From assembly GCA_012274175.1 (NCBI GenBank), contig JAAOZZ010000256.1:1-8717 (forward strand): a stretch of DNA of 8,717 nt. The letters are read 5' to 3'. The notes beneath the pieces are model-generated. The model did not search any database. It saw nothing but the letters and a program-made list of their open reading frames with translations, and was not told where the DNA came from. Shown in pieces: positions 6,462 to 8,717 of this stretch (position 1 is its first letter; each line of letters opens with the position of its first letter). The position numbers were made by a program, and so were the translations under genes. The DNA is from Betaproteobacteria bacterium (GTDB lineage: Bacteria > Pseudomonadota > Gammaproteobacteria > Burkholderiales > Usitatibacteraceae).

Positions 6462-7628
6462 TTACTTGAGCTGGTCGTAGAGCAGGCCGAGGATCTTGCG
6501 GCCCGTGGAGCCCGCCTCCGCGGCGCCCTTCGAATCCTGCACCTGCACCTGGGACATGCTGGCCCCCGCGTCGCTCACCACGATCCGGTACTGGGGCTTG
6601 GGCCCCTTGGGGGCCGAGCGCCAGAACTCCAGCTTGGCGAGGAAGCCCTTCTTGTCGTCCGTCCTGGAATCCGCGTCCGGGTCGATGTAGCGCACGAAGA
6701 AGATTCCCTTGGAGCGGTCCCGATCCTCGACGGTGAAGCCCACGCGGTCCAGCGCCAGCCCGACGCGGCGCCATGCGCGGTCGAATCCGTCGTTCACCAC
6801 GAGGGGACCGGCGCCGCTGTTCTCCAGCACGGCGTTGCGCGCCGGGGACGCCGGGACCTTCGCGGCGGCCGCGCGCGTGCCCGACGGCAGCTTCGCGGCC
6901 TCGGCCTCGGCGGCGAGCCTCGCCTCTTCGCCGCCGAAGGCGATCATCATGCGCGAGAGCATCTCGGCCTCGAGCTCGGGGTCCGAGCCCTTGGGCTGCC
7001 ACACGGTGTGGTCCTGGTTCGCGTTGGTGAAGACCTCCTCCGCCCCTCGATTGCTCACGAAGACCTCGGTGGTGCCGGGCTGCGCGCCCTTCTCCAGCCG
7101 CGTGCGGAACTTGTCGCGCCGCGAGGTCGAATACATATTCTCGATCACGCGTCCGAGCGTGCGGCGCACGAAGTCCTCGGGGATCTTCGTGCGATCCTCG
7201 TGCCACTCCGTCTCCATGATGCCCACCTCGGGACTCTCCCGGCCGAGCGCGTAGCCGGCATCGATCCAGAATTTGCGGATGAGCGGCCAGACCTTGTCGG
7301 GCTCGCCCTTCACCACGAGCCAGCGCTCGTCGCCGGCGCGCTCGATGTGCGCGCCTTCCACTTTCGGCAGCACGGCCGGGGCGCCCGCGGTGCCCGCCGC
7401 GGGCGCGTTCTTCTGGCTGTAGGTCGAGAACGAGGTCTGGGTGCGCGGGTCCGGCAGCGAGTAGCGGTCGTCCATCGTCGGCGCGCTGAGTTCCGGGGGC
7501 ACCTCGAGGGGCTTGGCGGTACGCGCCTGCGCTCCCTTGTATTCCGTGGTCTTGTTGCCGAAGCCGGCGCAGCCGGCGAGCAGCAGGAGCACGGCGAAGG
7601 GAATTGCGAGGCGGCGGAGAAGCATCAT
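6462..7628 (-). CDS. bamC: Outer membrane protein assembly factor BamC (NlpB) lipoprotein
   Basis: Accessory lipoprotein of the BAM complex, which inserts beta-barrel proteins into the outer membrane. Of the 388 residues, 1-19 are a signal peptide with lipobox LAGC and acylated Cys20. The following unstructured segment (21-60), containing YKGAQARTAKPLEVPPELSAP in outline and DDRYSLPDP, is the conserved stretch that in E. coli BamC wraps along BamD. Two helix-grip domains follow, roughly 95-230 (WLVVKGEPDKVWPLIRKFW to MLSRMMIAFGG) and 275-388 (LVVNDGFDRAWRRVGLALDR to ILGLLYDQLK), joined by an Ala-rich linker (about 235-265). It is somewhat longer than E. coli BamC (344), mostly from linkers. 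The first of two adjacent ATG codons is taken; AAGGA lies 10 bases upstream. Position right after dapA matches the E. coli order. Confidence 0.95.
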   Translation of the reverse strand: MMLLRRLAIPFAVLLLLAGCAGFGNKTTEYKGAQARTAKPLEVPPELSAPTMDDRYSLPDPRTQTSFSTYSQKNAPAAGTAGAPAVLPKVEGAHIERAGDERWLVVKGEPDKVWPLIRKFWIDAGYALGRESPEVGIMETEWHEDRTKIPEDFVRRTLGRVIENMYSTSRRDKFRTRLEKGAQPGTTEVFVSNRGAEEVFTNANQDHTVWQPKGSDPELEAEMLSRMMIAFGGEEARLAAEAEAAKLPSGTRAAAAKVPASPARNAVLENSGAGPLVVNDGFDRAWRRVGLALDRVGFTVEDRDRSKGIFFVRYIDPDADSRTDDKKGFLAKLEFWRSAPKGPKPQYRIVVSDAGASMSQVQVQDSKGAAEAGSTGRKILGLLYDQLK

Positions 7629-7646
7629 GGGGATTCGGTCCTTCGT

Positions 7647-8525
7647 TCAGTGGAGGCAGCCGGCGCTGCGCAGGGCGGCGACGACCGTGTCGTGGTGCTG
7701 GGGTGCCAGCGGGGTGAGGGGCAGGCGCAGCCCCTCGGCGATGCGGCCCATGCGGGCCAACGCCCACTTCACCGGTATCGGATTGGTCTCGACGAAGAGG
7801 TGCCGGTGCAGTACCAGCAGCCGGTTGTTGATGGCGATGCCCTTCGCCGCGTCGCCGGCGAGCGCGGCCTCGCACATCTCGTGCATCGCCCGGGGGGCCA
7901 CGTTGGCCGTCACGGAGATAACGCCCCGGGCGCCCAGCAGGATATAGGCGAGCGCCGAGTCGTCGTTGCCGCTGAAGACGAGGAAGCCCTTGGGCATGCG
8001 CATCATGAGGTCGGTGATGCGTTCGATGTTCGACGTCGATTCCTTGATGCCCACGATGTTGGGCACCTGCGCCAGGCGCAGCACCGTGTCGTTGGCGAGG
8101 TCGGTGACCGTGCGCGACGGCACGTTGTACAGGATCAGCGGGATGTCGGCCGCCTCGGCGATCGCGCGGAAATGGCGGTAGAGCCCCTCCTGCGTGGGCT
8201 TGTTGTAGTACGGCACCACCGAGAGCGCGTAGGCCGCGCCGGCCTTGCGCGCGAATTTCGTGAGCTCGATCGCCTCGCGCGTCGAGTTGCCCCCGGTGCC
8301 CGCGATCACCGGGACACGGCCGTGCGCGTACTCGACCGCCGATTCGATCAGCTTGCAATGCTCGGCCACGTCGACCGTGGACGACTCGCCCGTGGTCCCG
8401 ACGATCACCACGCCGTCGGTGCCCTCCGCGATGTGCCATTCGATCAGCGACGCGAGGCGCGGCAGGTCGAGCGCGCCTTCGGCGGTCATGGGGGTGACGA
8501 TAGCGACGATACTTCCGGAAAGCAT
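7647..8525 (-). CDS. dapA: 4-hydroxy-tetrahydrodipicolinate synthase
   Basis: Condenses pyruvate with aspartate semialdehyde, the committed step to diaminopimelate and lysine. The 292-residue TIM barrel matches E. coli numbering without gaps over the active site: Thr44-Thr45 in GTTGES, Tyr107, Tyr133, Arg138 in YNVPSRT, and the Schiff-base Lys161 in GIKEST. Residues of the lysine feedback site are largely kept (Ser48, His56, Asn80, Glu84, Tyr106), but His53 of E. coli is Val, so feedback inhibition may be present but altered. The ATG at 8525 gives the standard N-terminus [13 protein letters not shown]. The ribosome site is weak, and the bases directly before the ATG form one arm of an inverted repeat. 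It is first in the operon with bamC (18-base gap) and the MBL hydrolase. Confidence 0.98.
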   Translation of the reverse strand: MLSGSIVAIVTPMTAEGALDLPRLASLIEWHIAEGTDGVVIVGTTGESSTVDVAEHCKLIESAVEYAHGRVPVIAGTGGNSTREAIELTKFARKAGAAYALSVVPYYNKPTQEGLYRHFRAIAEAADIPLILYNVPSRTVTDLANDTVLRLAQVPNIVGIKESTSNIERITDLMMRMPKGFLVFSGNDDSALAYILLGARGVISVTANVAPRAMHEMCEAALAGDAAKGIAINNRLLVLHRHLFVETNPIPVKWALARMGRIAEGLRLPLTPLAPQHHDTVVAALRSAGCLH

Positions 8526-8585
8526 GCGGTCCGCGGAGCCGGGAAAAGCGTCGATTTTACCCCATGGGAGGGAGGAACGGACCGC
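8526..8585 (-). repeat. Perfect 8-bp inverted repeat flanking the dapA promoter region
   Basis: GCGGTCCG (8526-8533) and CGGACCGC (8578-8585) are exact inverted copies with 44 bases between. One arm touches the dapA start codon; the candidate -10 box lies between the arms. A transcript reading through from the upstream gene would contain both arms and could close the ribosome-binding region, while one starting at the local promoter would contain only the arm next to the ATG. Confidence 0.45.
8554..8559 (-). promoter_or_regulatory. Candidate -10 box of the dapA operon
   Basis: On the minus strand TAAAAT (8559-8554) matches TATAAT at five of six bases in an otherwise G+C-rich gap, 28 bases before the dapA ATG. 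No convincing -35 hexamer is seen at the expected spacing. A start from it would lie about 20 bases before the ATG. Confidence 0.45.
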
Positions 8586-8589
8586 TCGG

Positions 8590-8605
8590 GAGCGCGACAG
8601 CGCTC
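8590..8605 (-). other. Short hairpin at the end of the upstream gene
   Basis: GAGCGC (8590-8595), loop GACA, and GCGCTC (8600-8605) form a 6-bp perfect stem that overlaps the stop codon of the partial gene at the right edge. No T-tract follows on the minus strand, so it is at most a weak or factor-dependent termination or mRNA-stability element. Confidence 0.3.
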
Positions 8606-8717
8606 ACGGCCTGCGCGCCGCGAGCCGCTGGATCGCCGCGGCCTTCGGCTGCTCGACGATGCGGTCCTCGTACGACAGCACCCGCAACTTGCCGCGCACC
8701 GCTTCCAGCAGCTCACC
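8604..8717 (-). CDS. C-terminal 37 codons of an unidentified protein, possibly a class I SAM-dependent methyltransferase
   Basis: Reading the minus strand from the window edge, the frame beginning at 8717 (GELLEAVRGKLRVLSYEDR and on to IQRLAARRP) is open until TGA at 8606-8604. Composition and pattern (amphipathic helix, a VLSYEDRIVE strand, then QRLAARRP) look like a real protein end. The overlapping frame one base away is rich in Cys, Arg and Ser and looks like a shadow. The ending resembles the last beta-strands of class I methyltransferases, and I recall methyltransferase genes near dapA in betaproteobacteria, but 37 residues are too few to be sure. The rest lies beyond the window. The stop is 78 bases before the dapA start. 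Confidence 0.6.
   Translation of the reverse strand, partial: GELLEAVRGKLRVLSYEDRIVEQPKAAAIQRLAARRP

Noticed and set aside
6424..8439. A 671-codon frame on the minus strand across bamC and dapA
   Set aside because: It is a shifted frame of two well-identified genes, with Arg/Gly/His-rich composition and no recognisable domain.
8486..8716. A 76-codon minus-strand frame at the right edge
   Set aside because: The product is Cys/Arg/Ser-rich and overlaps the dapA start; the neighbouring frame ending at 8604 looks like real protein.
1..8717. CRISPR array, insertion sequence, prophage, tRNA or defence cassette
   Set aside because: I found no regularly spaced repeats, transposase motifs, terminal inverted repeats with target duplications, or cloverleaf sequence on either strand.

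Overview
The window looks like ordinary chromosome from a G+C-rich betaproteobacterium. The evidence is the strong G+C bias at third codon positions, the dapA-bamC-metallo-hydrolase gene order, and the close match of every recognisable protein to proteobacterial housekeeping families. I see no integrase, transposase, CRISPR array, rRNA, tRNA or toxin-antitoxin signature, and no region of foreign base composition. Coding density is very high. The longest gene-free stretch is about 130 bases, so no stretch over 300 bases lacks a gene.

Layout. (1) Positions 1-2609, plus strand: the 3' two thirds of mutS (DNA mismatch repair), overlapping by 17 bases a gene for an exported lipoprotein of the calcineurin-like metallophosphoesterase type. 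(2) Positions 2630-3584, minus strand: an overlapping pair, bcp (thiol peroxidase) then slyD (FKBP-type prolyl isomerase/metallochaperone), converging on the phosphoesterase gene. (3) Positions 3634-5267, plus strand and divergent from bcp: roxA (JmjC/cupin ribosomal-protein hydroxylase), translationally coupled through an ATGA overlap to a small protein resembling a degenerate phospholipase-D-fold domain. (4) Positions 5287-5658, plus strand: an independent transcription unit with a TATAAT box, a structured leader, a 70-residue Ala/Pro-rich lipoprotein and a strong bidirectional terminator. (5) Positions 8525-5700, minus strand: the operon dapA-bamC-MBL hydrolase (lysine/peptidoglycan precursor synthesis, outer-membrane protein assembly, WalJ/YycJ-like hydrolase), preceded by the last 37 codons of another minus-strand gene, possibly a methyltransferase.

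How the genes relate. The dapA-bamC-hydrolase operon serves the cell envelope. bcp-slyD and roxA, back to back, concern peroxide defence, protein folding and ribosome modification. Three of the proteins (phosphoesterase, 70-residue protein, BamC) carry lipoprotein signal peptides. No obvious novel multi-gene system is present. The least understood parts are the PLD-like partner of RoxA, the cysteine-rich phosphoesterase lipoprotein, the small lipoprotein with its hairpin leader, and the inverted repeat around the dapA promoter.
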